A stretch of 64,000 nucleotides of DNA from Azonexus sp. Lineage in GTDB: Bacteria; Pseudomonadota; Gammaproteobacteria; Burkholderiales; Rhodocyclaceae. The DNA lies in NCBI RefSeq assembly GCF_030824335.1, contig NZ_JAVBXX010000006.1, forward strand, positions 1-64,000, written 5' to 3'. Shown piece after piece: positions 8,882 through 19,065 of the stretch (positions are counted from its first letter, which is position 1; each line of letters starts with the position of its first letter). Both the position numbers and the translations under genes were made by a program. Below the pieces are notes generated by a model. It did not search any database. It was given only the letters and a program-made list of their open reading frames with translations, and was not told where the DNA came from.

Positions 8882-11746
8882 TTAGGCTGGGTGGTGCGCT
8901 GCGCTGGGTGACAGATTCAGCGATTGCAGCAGGCGTTGTTCGAGTTCTGCCGGTGGCACCGGCCGTCCGAACAGATAACCCTGGTAGGTGTGGCAGCCCT
9001 GCAGGGCCAGGCAATCGCGTTGTGCTTGGGTTTCCACGCCTTCGGCGATGACTGCCAGGTTGAGACTTTGTGCCAGCGCGACAATGGTACGGGCGATGGC
9101 GACATCGTTAACGTCGGTCAGCAGGTCGCGCACGAATGACTGGTCGATCTTCAATTGATCGAGCGGCAAGCGCTTCAGGTAGGAGAGCGATGAATAGCCG
9201 GTACCGAAGTCGTCCAGCGAGAAGCTGATGCCACGGGCTTTCAGTGCGCCCATCTTGTCGATGACTTCCTGAACATTGTCGAGCAGCAGACTTTCGGTCA
9301 ATTCCAGTTTGAGTTTTTGCGGATCGGCACCGGTGCTGTCGAGCGCATTGAGTACCTGGTCGACGAATTCCGGTTGGCGGAATTGCAGTGCGCTGATGTT
9401 CACGGCAATGCCAAGATGTGCGAGCACCGGATTTTTCGACCAGTCGACCAGTTGCTGACAGGCGGTCTGCAGAATCCAGTGGCCGAGCGGCAGGATCAGG
9501 CCGGTTTCTTCGGCCAGCGGAATGAATTCTCCGGGGGCAATCATGCCGCGTACCGGATGTTGCCAGCGGAGCAAGGCTTCGGTGCCCTGGATGCGGCCTT
9601 CGGCATCGACTTGTGGCTGGTAGTACAGCTCGAACTGCTGCACCTCCAGGGCGGCCCGCAAGTCTTTTTCCAGCATTGCCCGGGCAGTAATCGTGGCCTG
9701 CATTTCCGGATCGAAGAAACGCAGGGTGTTGCGTCCCGCTTTCTTTGCCTCGTACATCGCGAGGTCAGCATGCTTCATCAGGTCGTCGACACTGCTCGAC
9801 TGATCGGCGAACATGGTGACGCCGATACTCGGCGTGTTGTGATACGGGTAACCGTCCAGATCGTAGGGCTGGCCGAGTATCTCAAGTATTTTCTCGCCCA
9901 CGGCTTCGGTCTGGGTGGCGGCTTCGTTCGGGTTTTTACTCAGGTCTTCGAGTACGACGACGAACTCATCGCCGCCCAGGCGGGCGATGCTGTCGGCCTT
10001 GCGGACGCAGGTGGTCAGACGCTGTGCAACCTGTTGCAGGAGCAGATCGCCTTTTTCATGGCCGAGCGTATCGTTGAGCACCTTGAAGTTGTCGAGATCG
10101 ATGAACAGGAGGGCGCCGGTTCGTGTATTGCGATCGCTCAAGGCAACGGCTTGCTGCAGGCGGTCGATCAGCAAGCGGCGGTTGGGCAGGTGGGTCAGCG
10201 GATCGTAGAAGGCGAGATACTTGATTTCCTGCTCTGCCGCCTTGCGCTGGCTGATGTCGGTCAGTGTCGAGACATAGTGGGTGAGGGTGCCGCTGCTGTC
10301 GGTGACGGCAGTAATGGTCAGCCATTGCGGGTAAACCTCGCCATTTTTGCGCCGATTCCAGATTTCACCCTGCCAGGCATTGGTTAGCCTGATGCTTTCC
10401 TTCATGTCGCTATAAAAATTGCTGTCGTGACGCCCTGAAGCCAGTAGTCCCGGTGTCTGCCCGATTGCTTCGTCGGCGGCGTAGCCGGTGATTTCTATGA
10501 ATGCCTTGTTAACGCGCAGGATGACATTTTCGGCATTGGTGATGAACATGCCTTCCTGGGCTTCGAAGGCGATGGCGGCGATGCGCAGGTCGGCATTGGC
10601 GGCTTCGGCCTTTTGACGGGCAATGTAAAGTTCGTCCTGAGTGACTTTTTGCTGCGCCAGAAATTCGGAAAAGGCTTCCGACAGGTGATCGGTTTCCTTG
10701 CAGCGATGTGGTAATGCCGGGGGGGGACTGAGGCTGCGTGATGACTTCAGGAAGTTCGACAGGATTTCCAGGGGGCGGGTAAAGCGGCGCACCACGAGGG
10801 CAGTGATGAGCACAGCCAGGATCAAGGACAGGATGGTGAACAGCGTTACCTGCAGGCGCAATTTGTTGACCGACTCGAAGGCTTCGCTGGAGGGCAGGAC
10901 AGCAGCCAGCACCCAGTTGGTGCTGGGCAGGCGCTTGAAACTGAACAACCCCTGCAAACCCTGGCTATTCACTGCCTCGACAGTGCCTTCGAAGTCATCA
11001 TCGAGTGCCCGGTCAAGTTGCTGATTGGCTCCCGGGTCGGTGATCGGTTTGAGTATCCGGGTTTTGTCCGGGTGCATGATGGTCAATCGTTCCTGGCCGA
11101 CCAGGTAGAAATAGCCGGATTGCCCGACCTTGGTGCTGGACAGTGGTTCCAGCAAGCGCGAGCGATGCAGATTGACCACGCCGCCCATGATGCCGACCAG
11201 CTTGCCGTGATCATCCAGAATGGGGACTGAAATGACCACGATGGGTTGTTTGGTGGCTTTGCCCAGAATGGGTTTGGAGATGGTGGTCCGGCCCTTGACC
11301 ATGACCCCCTGAATATAGTCGCGCTCCGTCATATCCAGGCCGCGTCGTCCAGGGGCTACCGGCCAATCGACCAGCAGGACGCCTTGGGCCGAGAACAGGT
11401 AAAAATCATCAATCAGTGTGTACAGGCTGGGGGAATTGCGGAAATAGCTTTCGACCGCTACCGGGTCGTTGATGGACTCGAGCGGAAATTTGCTCGCCAT
11501 CGATTCCAGAACGGCGACGCGGATCAGTACCTTGTCGTCCAGTTCGGCCGCCAGGCGGCTGACCAGTACCTCAAGTTGTCCGGAAAGGCTTTGTCTCAAC
11601 TCGCCACGGGCGGCAGAAAATAGCAGCAACGCGTGGATCAGGAGAATCAGGCTCAGGACCAAACCAACGGCGAGACCGATCTGGGTTCGCAGGCTGAGGT
11701 GCCGGAGGCTGATGCCCGATTGAGAGGATGACTTCGCTGAATTCAC
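8882..11746 (-). CDS. Membrane-bound GGDEF-EAL protein with Cache, HAMP and PAS domains
   Basis: The 954-residue protein has a membrane segment at about 22-45, a periplasmic double-Cache-like sensor to about 300, a second membrane segment, HAMP, then PAS (about 390-510), GGDEF (about 525-690) and EAL (about 705-945). The cyclase motif GGDEF is intact, with an RKAD inhibitory site five residues upstream. The EAL domain keeps TEALLRW and DDFGTGYSSL with KIDQSFV. Both activities are therefore plausible, making or degrading cyclic di-GMP in response to an extracellular ligand. Transcribed toward the FliD-like gene, 240 bases upstream of its start. Confidence 0.95.
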   Translation of the reverse strand: MNSAKSSSQSGISLRHLSLRTQIGLAVGLVLSLILLIHALLLFSAARGELRQSLSGQLEVLVSRLAAELDDKVLIRVAVLESMASKFPLESINDPVAVESYFRNSPSLYTLIDDFYLFSAQGVLLVDWPVAPGRRGLDMTERDYIQGVMVKGRTTISKPILGKATKQPIVVISVPILDDHGKLVGIMGGVVNLHRSRLLEPLSSTKVGQSGYFYLVGQERLTIMHPDKTRILKPITDPGANQQLDRALDDDFEGTVEAVNSQGLQGLFSFKRLPSTNWVLAAVLPSSEAFESVNKLRLQVTLFTILSLILAVLITALVVRRFTRPLEILSNFLKSSRSLSPPPALPHRCKETDHLSEAFSEFLAQQKVTQDELYIARQKAEAANADLRIAAIAFEAQEGMFITNAENVILRVNKAFIEITGYAADEAIGQTPGLLASGRHDSNFYSDMKESIRLTNAWQGEIWNRRKNGEVYPQWLTITAVTDSSGTLTHYVSTLTDISQRKAAEQEIKYLAFYDPLTHLPNRRLLIDRLQQAVALSDRNTRTGALLFIDLDNFKVLNDTLGHEKGDLLLQQVAQRLTTCVRKADSIARLGGDEFVVVLEDLSKNPNEAATQTEAVGEKILEILGQPYDLDGYPYHNTPSIGVTMFADQSSSVDDLMKHADLAMYEAKKAGRNTLRFFDPEMQATITARAMLEKDLRAALEVQQFELYYQPQVDAEGRIQGTEALLRWQHPVRGMIAPGEFIPLAEETGLILPLGHWILQTACQQLVDWSKNPVLAHLGIAVNISALQFRQPEFVDQVLNALDSTGADPQKLKLELTESLLLDNVQEVIDKMGALKARGISFSLDDFGTGYSSLSYLKRLPLDQLKIDQSFVRDLLTDVNDVAIARTIVALAQSLNLAVIAEGVETQAQRDCLALQGCHTYQGYLFGRPVPPAELEQRLLQSLNLSPSAAHHPA

Positions 11747-11812
11747 AAACAGGCTGGGTAAAGAGGTTACGGATTTGCAGGAGGCTGCATATTACCAGCA
11801 AGGTTGCAGGGG

Positions 11813-12223
11813 TTATTGCTCTTGTGCACGGGCTTGGCGCGATTCGTTCGGGTGGGAAAACGGCTTCTGGCACATGATCATGCCGCGCACATAGCCGAGC
11901 AGCCAGACCAGCGAAATGAAGAGGCCAAGCCTCGTCGCCATGTTGAACAGCAGGACAATTCGATCTGGCTGATCGCCGCCGAGCTGGCGGTCAGCCAGAT
12001 ACCAGAGCACGGCGGTCAGGAGCGATAGCACATAGGCTCGGCGAGTGCTGACAAACCAGGCGACGAGGGCAATAGGCAGCATGAAGAAAAGCTGGAATTC
12101 GTAAGCCGGGCCGGCTAGCAGGTGCAGGTAACCGATGCTGCCGACCAGCATGATGGCGATTAGCCAGAGGCCGACCTTGGTTGTGCGCTCGGGCGTGCAG
12201 AGGAGGATTTCATGTATTTTCAT
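11813..12223 (-). CDS. Small integral membrane protein, sensor-module-like
   Basis: The 136-residue product has about four predicted membrane helices. Its pattern (GYLHLLAGPAYEFQLFFMLP, then AWFVSTRRAYVLSLL, AVLWYLAD) resembles the N-terminal membrane module found on many GGDEF or kinase proteins, but here no output domain follows. The ATG at 12223 is preferred because the membrane module starts soon after it; a longer frame to 12346 would overlap the ATPase gene. It lies between the P-type ATPase and the GGDEF-EAL gene on the same strand. Function unknown. Confidence 0.7.
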   Translation of the reverse strand: MKIHEILLCTPERTTKVGLWLIAIMLVGSIGYLHLLAGPAYEFQLFFMLPIALVAWFVSTRRAYVLSLLTAVLWYLADRQLGGDQPDRIVLLFNMATRLGLFISLVWLLGYVRGMIMCQKPFSHPNESRQARAQEQ

Positions 12224-12338
12224 ATGCCCATGTTCGGATATTCCAGCCCGGCAATCAACCGCATTGCGTGTTATCTGCAGTTGGGCTGCGGGGTGAAAAA
12301 TGCCCTTGCTGACGCGTCGACCGCAACATTGCGCAAAA

Positions 12339-15050
12339 TCAAGCAAAACGCCGCATGACGAATTTTTCGATTTCCATCAACAGGAAGATGGCGAAGCCGA
12401 TGAGCAGCGGGAGCAGCCAGTGACGCAACTCAAGTTGGGCGGTGCCGAAAGTCCTGTTCATGATCGGCAGATAGACGAAAGCAAGCTGTAACAGGGCCAG
12501 TATGCCGGTGGTGATCCATGCTGCGCGATTGGTGAATAGCAGGTCGAGACGCAAGCTGCAGGCGGTAAGAAAGCGCGCATTGAACAGGTAGAAAGCCTGG
12601 GCGATGACCAGCGTGTTGACTGCCATGGTGCGTGCCACATCCAGCGGCATGTCGCGTGCCAGTTCGATTTCGAACATGGCGATGGTGGCGCCGCCGATCA
12701 ATACCGAAACCAGCAGCAAGCGCAGCATGAATAGCGGGCTGATGATTGGTGCGCCTGGTTTGCGCGGTGGGCGCTGCATGATCCCCGGTTCGGCTGGCTC
12801 GAAGGCCAGCGCCATGGCCAGCGTAATGGCCACGATCATGTTGACCCAGAGAATCTGTACCGGGGTCAACGGCAGGGTCAGGCCGAAAACCACGGCAATC
12901 AGCATGACGAAGCCCTGTGCGCCGTTGGTGGGCAGGATGAACAGGATGGCCTTTTTCAGGTTGTCGTAAATTGTTCGGCCTTCTTCGACGGCGCGTTCGA
13001 TGGTCGAGAAATTATCGTCGGCCAGCACGATCGCGGCAGCTTCCTTGGTCGCTTCTGTGCCCTTGATACCCATCGCCACACCGACATCGGCCCGTTTCAA
13101 GGCCGGTGCATCGTTGACGCCATCGCCGGTCATCGCCACGACTTCGCCGCGCGCCTGCAAGGCCATGACCAGGCGCAGTTTGTGTTCCGGACTGGTGCGG
13201 GCAAAGATGTCGCAGTCCTGCGCAATCTGCTGCAGTTCTTCGTCACTGGCCGCTTCGATCTCGGCGCCGGTGATGACCTTGAGTGTGCCGCCCTGGCCCG
13301 AGTTTCGGTTCAATCCCATTTCGATGCCAATGGCTTCCGCCGTACCGGCATGGTCGCCGGTAATCATTTTTACCCGGATGCCGGCCGTGTGGCAGGACTT
13401 GATGGCCGCGACAGCCTCCGGCCTTGGCGGATCGATGATGCCGATCAGGCCGAGAAAAATCATGCCTTCATCAAGGTCGCTGATTTCCAGATGGCGTTTT
13501 TCGTCATCAACCGTACGCGCTGCCGCGGCCAGTACGCGCAGGCCCTTGCTGCTGAGCCGGTTGATTTCGCCTTCCCAGAAGACTTGATCAATGGTCTGCA
13601 CGCTGCCATCGACGCCCAGCTCCTGCCGACAACGCTCAAGCAGACGGTCGGGGGCGCCTTTCAACAGGATGCGCTGCTGGCCGTCCGGCGTACTGTTCAG
13701 TGTTGCCATGAACTTGTTGAGCGATTCGAATGGAATGGCCGCGTGGCGCCGGTGTGCCGTGCTGTCGAAATCCGCCTTGTGGGCCAAGGTGCGTAGTGCC
13801 CCCTCGGTCGGTTCGCCGGTGACCTTCCACTGCCCATCCTCTTCAGCAATATGGGTATCGTTGGCCACTGCGACGACTTCGATCAGGGCGTGCAGGTGGG
13901 GGTGTTCGGCCAGTTTGGCCAACTCGCCATTGAGTGTGATGTCACCCTCTGGCTGATAGCCGGTGCCGCTGACGGCGTAATTGCCGGCACGGGTAATGAT
14001 GTGCCGGGCCGTCATTTCATTTTTGGTCAGCGTGCCCGTCTTGTCGGAGCAGATGACGGTGACCGAACCGAGCGTTTCGACTGCCGTCAGCTGTCGGGTG
14101 ATCGCGTTGCGCAAGGCCATGCGTTGCACGCCGAGGGCCAGCGTGATGGTCAGGATGGCCGGCAGCCCTTCGGGAATCGCAGCAACGGCAAAGCCGATCG
14201 CGGCTAGGAAAACTTCGTCGAGCGGGAAATCGTGCAGGCCGATGCCAATGGCCAGCATCAGCAGTGCCAGCACGACGATGATGATCGACAGCACTTTACT
14301 GAATTGCGCCATCTGGCGGGTCAGTGGCGTCTGCAGGCTTTCCACCTCGGCGATCAGCCGGTTGATGCGCCCCAGTTCGGTATTCGGGCCGGTCGCCGTG
14401 ACCACGCCATGGCCGCGCCCGGTGGCAACCAGCGTGCCGGAATAGGCCATGTCGAAACGATCACCAAGACCGGCATCGATGGCCACGGCCTGGTTATGCT
14501 TGTCGGCGGGTACGGATTCGCCGGTCAGGGCGGATTCCTCGATGCGCAGGTTGGTTGCGTCGAGCAGACGCAGGTCAGCCGGTACGCGGTCGCCGGAGCG
14601 CAGACGGACGATGTCGCCGGGGACCAGGGTGGCGGCATCGACTTGCGTCCATTGTCCGTCGCGGCGGACCTGGGCGTGGGCCGACAGCATTTTCCGGATG
14701 CCATCCAGCGCAGCTTCGGCTTTGCCTTCCTGAATGAAGCCGATGAAGGCGTTGATGACGACGACGCCGAGGATCACGCCGGTGTCGAGCCAGTGACCAA
14801 GCAGCGCGGTAATGCCGGCGGCACCCAGCAGGACATAAATCAATACGTCGTTGAAGTGTTTGAAGAAGCGCTTCAGCACGTTTTCCCGCGCTGCAGCTGG
14901 CAGACGGTTGGGGCCGAATTCAGCCAGTCGTGTGCTGGCTTCTGCGGTCGACAAGCCGATTACTCGACTTTTCAAGGCCAGAATTATGTCGTCGCTTGAC
15001 CGGTGATGGGCATTTTCCAGCGGCAAGCTTGGGCTTTCGCTCTGGCTCAT
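12339..15050 (-). CDS. P2-type cation-transporting ATPase
   Basis: The 903-residue pump has the P-type layout: N-terminal cation ATPase segment, TGESVPADK actuator loop, phosphorylation site [13 protein letters not shown], and [13 protein letters not shown], with about ten membrane helices. PEGLP in helix 4 matches calcium-type (SERCA/PacL) pumps. In helix 6 the usual NLVTDG is replaced by NMIVAIT, and in helix 5 NVGE is NGAQ, so acidic calcium ligands are missing and the transported ion is uncertain. The ATG at 15050 has AGGAA upstream; the longer frame to 15188 overlaps the SRPBCC gene. It lies 22 bases after that gene. Confidence 0.93.
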   Translation of the reverse strand: MSQSESPSLPLENAHHRSSDDIILALKSRVIGLSTAEASTRLAEFGPNRLPAAARENVLKRFFKHFNDVLIYVLLGAAGITALLGHWLDTGVILGVVVINAFIGFIQEGKAEAALDGIRKMLSAHAQVRRDGQWTQVDAATLVPGDIVRLRSGDRVPADLRLLDATNLRIEESALTGESVPADKHNQAVAIDAGLGDRFDMAYSGTLVATGRGHGVVTATGPNTELGRINRLIAEVESLQTPLTRQMAQFSKVLSIIIVVLALLMLAIGIGLHDFPLDEVFLAAIGFAVAAIPEGLPAILTITLALGVQRMALRNAITRQLTAVETLGSVTVICSDKTGTLTKNEMTARHIITRAGNYAVSGTGYQPEGDITLNGELAKLAEHPHLHALIEVVAVANDTHIAEEDGQWKVTGEPTEGALRTLAHKADFDSTAHRRHAAIPFESLNKFMATLNSTPDGQQRILLKGAPDRLLERCRQELGVDGSVQTIDQVFWEGEINRLSSKGLRVLAAAARTVDDEKRHLEISDLDEGMIFLGLIGIIDPPRPEAVAAIKSCHTAGIRVKMITGDHAGTAEAIGIEMGLNRNSGQGGTLKVITGAEIEAASDEELQQIAQDCDIFARTSPEHKLRLVMALQARGEVVAMTGDGVNDAPALKRADVGVAMGIKGTEATKEAAAIVLADDNFSTIERAVEEGRTIYDNLKKAILFILPTNGAQGFVMLIAVVFGLTLPLTPVQILWVNMIVAITLAMALAFEPAEPGIMQRPPRKPGAPIISPLFMLRLLLVSVLIGGATIAMFEIELARDMPLDVARTMAVNTLVIAQAFYLFNARFLTACSLRLDLLFTNRAAWITTGILALLQLAFVYLPIMNRTFGTAQLELRHWLLPLLIGFAIFLLMEIEKFVMRRFA

Positions 15051-15072
15051 GACGGTTCCTCGCGCAATGAAA

Positions 15073-15543
15073 TTACTGGTGGAGACCCTCGGCGGCCAAG
15101 GTGCGGATGATGCGGACGCAGTCGATGTCCGACTGCTGGTAGGCGGATTTGATGTATTCGGCGTAGGCCCGATCTTCTTCGCTGGCACTGGCGCTGAAGG
15201 TCGTGCCGTAGGTGAAGCGCAGGAAGAGATGTCCCGGCGCGGGTTCCTCGATGCGGATGGTCAGGCTGCCACCGGCATGTTGCTCGCCCGGCTCAATGTC
15301 GAAACGCACCCATTCGCCGTTGAGCAGCGTAACGCGGTCGCGGATTCTGGCGGCACCGAAATCCAGTTCGCGCAGCAGCGTCTCCGCTTCGCGTTGAAGA
15401 ATCGTGCAGGCTTCCAGTCCGGGCAGGAAGGGCAGGGGATTTTCGACCCGGTGCAACAGACCATCCCAGACTTGCTGGCGGGACAGTGAGACGAGCAGCG
15501 GATTGCCGGGGTCGTTGATGGCGATCAGGTGTTCGAAGTTCAT
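15073..15543 (-). CDS. SRPBCC family protein (AtaL/DUF1857-like)
   Basis: The 156-residue product fits the START/Bet v1-like SRPBCC fold of the DUF1857/AtaL group: a central WDGLLHRVENPLPFLPG segment, beta strands with RDRVTLLNGEWVRFDIEPGE, and a final long helix from about residue 125. These proteins form a hydrophobic ligand cavity; this subgroup has no firm function. The ATG at 15543 fits family length. It lies between the response regulator and the P-type ATPase on the same strand, with gaps of 67 and 22 bases, suggesting one transcript. Confidence 0.85.
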   Translation of the reverse strand: MNFEHLIAINDPGNPLLVSLSRQQVWDGLLHRVENPLPFLPGLEACTILQREAETLLRELDFGAARIRDRVTLLNGEWVRFDIEPGEQHAGGSLTIRIEEPAPGHLFLRFTYGTTFSASASEEDRAYAEYIKSAYQQSDIDCVRIIRTLAAEGLHQ

Positions 15544-15610
15544 GCCCCGATGGTAGCATCGTCTGCCATGGCTATCTTGATCGATGGCCTTTTGCCGGTC
15601 CTTGTTCGTC

Positions 15611-16276
15611 TCAGCTTTTTTCACCAACAAACCGGTAACCCAGTCCGCGAATCGTCTCGATGCTGTTTTTCCCCAGTTTCTTGCGCAGCCGGCTGACATA
15701 GACTTCCAGCGTGTTGCTGACGATTTCATCATCGAAGTTGTACAAGGCTTCTTCAAGTTGTTCCTTGCGTACCACGGCATTCGGTTTGGCGATGAGCTTG
15801 ATGATGAGCGCCCATTCCTTGGCGGTGAGCTGCAGGTCTTCGCCATTGCTCAATATCCGGTGCTGGTTCTGGTCGATTTCAAATTTGCCGATTTTCAGCA
15901 CCGGACTGGGATTGCCTTCGTAACGCCGCAGTACGGCATGCAGTCGTGCGACCAGTTCGTTCAGGTCGAAGGGTTTGACCAGATAGTCATCGGCGCCGGA
16001 TTCCAGGCCCTTGATGCGGTCGCTGATTTGATCGCGTGCCGTCATGATGATGATCGGCAGACGGCTGCCCCGTTTTCTGACGCTGCGCAGCAGCGTCAAG
16101 CCATCGCCATCGGGGAGTGACAAATCGAATAGAGCGGCGGAAAACTCGCCAATTTGCAAGGCCAGCTCTGCTTCTCGCAAGCTGCTTATCGTATCGATAG
16201 TGAATCCCTGTGACTTCAGGTGACTGGAAATCGCCTCGGCCAGTACTGGCTGGTCTTCAAGGAGCAGTAATCGCAT
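15611..16276 (-). CDS. OmpR-family response regulator (QseB/PmrA-like)
   Basis: The 221-residue protein has a receiver domain (residues 1-120) with the acidic pair ED, phospho-acceptor Asp in ALFDLSLPDGDG, Thr in MTAR and Lys in VKPFD, followed by a winged-helix DNA-binding domain ending in IETIRGLGYRFV. No histidine kinase gene is adjacent, so it is an orphan here. The ATG at 16276 starts the conserved MRLLLLEDQ; a start at 16291 is possible. It heads a probable transcript with the SRPBCC and P-type ATPase genes and faces the calcium-repeat gene across 153 bases. Confidence 0.95.
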   Translation of the reverse strand: MRLLLLEDQPVLAEAISSHLKSQGFTIDTISSLREAELALQIGEFSAALFDLSLPDGDGLTLLRSVRKRGSRLPIIIMTARDQISDRIKGLESGADDYLVKPFDLNELVARLHAVLRRYEGNPSPVLKIGKFEIDQNQHRILSNGEDLQLTAKEWALIIKLIAKPNAVVRKEQLEEALYNFDDEIVSNTLEVYVSRLRKKLGKNSIETIRGLGYRFVGEKS

Positions 16277-16429
16277 GTGATGGCACACCAAAGTGAAATC
16301 CGGAAGGTAGCGTGCCCATCCTGAACAGAAGATGAATCAGCAAGATGCAGAAAAATTGGTGTCTTCAGGTTCCATTCAGCATGAGTCTTTACAGTTCGTT
16401 CCATCACCAACACGTTTCAGGAGAGCAAG

Positions 16430-17338
16430 ATGAGCAATGACGCAAACAAGGGCTACAAGTTCGATATTCAAAACGGTGTCATCCGTGCAGTTTACGAAAT
16501 CGAGAATGGCCGCATGAAATGGGAGAGCATCGACCAAGGGGAGAGTTGGACGGTCGACGGCACGCAGGTTGTGAAAACCGAGTATGACGATGGGCGCCTG
16601 GAAAACACGCGCTATGTTGATGCCGATGGCGATGGGATCTACAGCAAAGTCAATGCGACTTATGCGGCAGGGTCGTCGGATGATGTCCCGGGGGCTTCGT
16701 CGGATAACAGCGGCAATGCCTCTTCATATTCTGCCAATCTGTCGGGGCGTGAAAAATACTCGTTTGAGCTGAATAGCGGGACCGTCGTCGCGGCATTCGA
16801 ACTTGAGCACGGGGTCAATCAGCGCAAATCCCTTGATTACAACGAGCGTTATACGCTTGAAGGTGGCGATGTCCTGAAGATCGAAACCAAGTACAACGGT
16901 GAGGAAATTACCCGTTACAGCGATGTCGATGGTGATGGCTTGTTCGCCAAGGTCAGTGAGCAGTGGGTCGGTAATACTGCCAATACTGCGGTCGCGCCGG
17001 TCATTCGCGAATCGCTGCATTACGAAGGTAATGAGCGTGACGAACACATCGGGCTGACGGCGGACGGGGCTTCGTTTGGCGGGGGCGGTTCGGACCAGTT
17101 TGTTTTCCGCCAGTTGGGGCATGTGAAGGTCGATGATTTTCACCATGCGGAAGGCGACAAGCTGGTTTTCGATACCGGTCTCGGGCTGACTTCATTGGCC
17201 CAGTTGCTCGGTTTTGTCTCGGCCATTCGCGACAATGGTCAGGAAACCGTCGTGGAGTTTGGCGATAGTGTTTCGCTGACGCTGGTGGGTGTGAATGCGG
17301 CCAGTTTGACGGTCTCTGATTTCCAGATATTGAGCTGA
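16430..17338 (+). CDS. Acidic calcium-repeat protein, candidate type I secretion substrate
   Basis: The 302-residue acidic protein contains two copies of a roughly 70-residue unit (about residues 9-75 and 108-176), each a beta-rich stretch ending in a calcium-loop motif: DADGDGIYSKV and DVDGDGLFAKV. A C-terminal GGGGSDQFVFRQLGHVKVDDF segment resembles the closing strands of RTX/serralysin-type beta rolls, and the last residues are hydrophobic and polar, as in type I secretion substrates. There is no N-terminal signal peptide. GGAGAG precedes the ATG. No secretion genes are nearby; secretion is an inference. Confidence 0.75.
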   Translation: MSNDANKGYKFDIQNGVIRAVYEIENGRMKWESIDQGESWTVDGTQVVKTEYDDGRLENTRYVDADGDGIYSKVNATYAAGSSDDVPGASSDNSGNASSYSANLSGREKYSFELNSGTVVAAFELEHGVNQRKSLDYNERYTLEGGDVLKIETKYNGEEITRYSDVDGDGLFAKVSEQWVGNTANTAVAPVIRESLHYEGNERDEHIGLTADGASFGGGGSDQFVFRQLGHVKVDDFHHAEGDKLVFDTGLGLTSLAQLLGFVSAIRDNGQETVVEFGDSVSLTLVGVNAASLTVSDFQILS

Positions 17339-17357
17339 TCCTTTTCTTCTTCAGTCA

Positions 17358-17395
17358 GCCGTCTCGGGCAAAGTGTGCTGCCCGAGGCGGTTTTT
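17358..17395 (+). terminator. Rho-independent terminator
   Basis: GCCGTCTCGGGCA pairs with TGCCCGAGGCGG (one mismatch) around an 8-base loop, followed by TTTTT. It lies just after the calcium-repeat protein gene and separates it from rsuA. Confidence 0.88.
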
Positions 17396-17445
17396 CGCCG
17401 CAGTCGAGATATCCGAAGTTCGTGGGCGGGTGGTAGCATTCCCCC

Positions 17446-18153
17446 ATGCAACTAGAACGAATCCTCCAGAAACACGGTTTTGGCACACGCAAGGCCTGCC
17501 GTTCCATGATCCGCCACGAGCGGGTCGCTATTGGTGGCGAAATTTGCGCCAATCCTTTTGCTGAAATTGCCACCGACGGACTGATTTTTACGGTCGACGG
17601 CGTCGATTGGCCATTTTGCGAATTTGCCACCATCGTCCTCAACAAACCGGCCGGCTACGAATGCTCGCGCAAGCCCAAGCACCACGCGGGCGTCCTCGAA
17701 CTGCTGCCGGTACAACTACGCGAACGCGACGTGCAGCCGATCGGCCGGCTCGACGAAGACACCACCGGCCTCTTGCTGATTACCGACGATGGTCAGCTCA
17801 ATCACCAGCTTTCTTCCGGCAAGCGCAAGGTACCGAAGGTCTATCTGGCCCAGACCAAGCATCCGCTCGACGCGGCGCAGATCGAGCAATTGCTGGCTGG
17901 CGTGCTGCTCGCTGACGAGCCCGAACCGATTGCTGCGGCAGGGGCGGAAATCGTCGGCGATTGCCAACTGCGCCTGACCCTGACCGAAGGCAAATACCAT
18001 CAGGTCAAGCGCATGGTGGCGGCGGTCGGCAACCGGGTCGAGGCATTGCATCGCGAAGCGGTGGGCGAAATGCAATTGCCGGCCGACCTGAAACCGGGCG
18101 AATGGCGCTGGCTGACTGCGGTCGACTACGAAAAACTGGGTATTTCGCGATGA
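17446..18153 (+). CDS. rsuA: 16S rRNA pseudouridine(516) synthase
   Basis: The 235-residue enzyme has an N-terminal S4 RNA-binding domain (LERILQKHGFGTRKACRSMI) and the RsuA-type catalytic domain with the active aspartate in PIGRLDEDTTGLLL. EGKYHQVKRM near residue 185 is the other family motif. It converts uridine 516 of 16S rRNA to pseudouridine. The choice of RsuA over RluE/RluF rests on overall pattern and is not certain. Its stop overlaps the oxyR start (ATGA), so the two genes are translationally linked. Confidence 0.88.
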   Translation: MQLERILQKHGFGTRKACRSMIRHERVAIGGEICANPFAEIATDGLIFTVDGVDWPFCEFATIVLNKPAGYECSRKPKHHAGVLELLPVQLRERDVQPIGRLDEDTTGLLLITDDGQLNHQLSSGKRKVPKVYLAQTKHPLDAAQIEQLLAGVLLADEPEPIAAAGAEIVGDCQLRLTLTEGKYHQVKRMVAAVGNRVEALHREAVGEMQLPADLKPGEWRWLTAVDYEKLGISR

Positions 18154-19064
18154 CCTTGACCGAAATGCGTTACCTCGTGGCATTGGCTAGAGAACGGCAT
18201 TTCGGACGGGCGGCGGAAGCCTGCCATGTCAGCCAGCCGACCTTGTCGGTGGCGATCAAGAAGGTTGAAGGACAGATCGGTGCGGCCTTGTTTGAACGCA
18301 CGGCCAGCGATGTGCGGATTACCGCGCTCGGTGAACGTATCGTCAATCAGGCGCGCAGCGTGCTGGAAGAGGCGGTCAAGCTGGAAGAAATTGCTGGCGC
18401 AACGGGCGACCCGATGAGCGGCCAGCTCCGTGTCGGCATTATTTACACCATTGCACCTTACCTGCTGCCGCAATTGATCCCGGCGCTCAATCGGGAAGCG
18501 CCAAAAATGCCGCTCTTCCTCAAGGAAGATTTCACGGCCAATTTGATTCCGGCCCTCAAGGCTGGCGAACTGGACGTCATCGTCATTGCTTTGCCGTTCG
18601 CTGAACCGGGCCTGGTCGCCCAGCCGGTCTATGACGAACCTTTCCGCGTGGTTGTGCCGGCCAGTCATCCATGGGTCGGGCGCGAAGCCATTCCGGCCGA
18701 CGAGCTGGATGGGCAGAATTTGTTGCTGCTGGGGCAGGGCAATTGTTTCCGTGATCAGGTGCTGGAATCCTGCCCGCGCCTGACGGGCCAGGATGCGCTG
18801 GAGCATTCGCTGGAGGGTAGTTCGCTGGAAACCATCCGTTACATGGTGGCCAGCGGTGCCGGGGTGGCGGTCATGCCGAGTACGGCGGCCGATCCGCTGG
18901 TCGTCAGGGAGCCGATGGTCAGTGTGCTGCCGTTTGCCGGACGCTCGCCGACGCGTACGGTCGGGCTGGTGTGGCGGGTAACCTATCCGCGGCCGCAGGC
19001 CATCGATGTTTTGCGTACTGCTGTGCTTTCCTGCCAGTTGCCAGGCGCGACGGCGCGCCACTGA
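18150..19064 (+). CDS. oxyR: Hydrogen peroxide-sensing LysR regulator OxyR
   Basis: The 304-residue LysR-type protein starts with a winged HTH ([23 protein letters not shown]) and a substrate-binding-like effector domain. The redox cysteines match Oxy[13 protein letters not shown] holds the peroxide-reactive and resolving Cys pair around residues 200 and 208. On oxidation OxyR activates catalase, peroxiredoxin and related genes. The start ATG overlaps the rsuA stop. The following kinase gene begins 8 bases after its stop. Confidence 0.93.
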   Translation: MTLTEMRYLVALARERHFGRAAEACHVSQPTLSVAIKKVEGQIGAALFERTASDVRITALGERIVNQARSVLEEAVKLEEIAGATGDPMSGQLRVGIIYTIAPYLLPQLIPALNREAPKMPLFLKEDFTANLIPALKAGELDVIVIALPFAEPGLVAQPVYDEPFRVVVPASHPWVGREAIPADELDGQNLLLLGQGNCFRDQVLESCPRLTGQDALEHSLEGSSLETIRYMVASGAGVAVMPSTAADPLVVREPMVSVLPFAGRSPTRTVGLVWRVTYPRPQAIDVLRTAVLSCQLPGATARH

Positions 19065-19065
19065 G

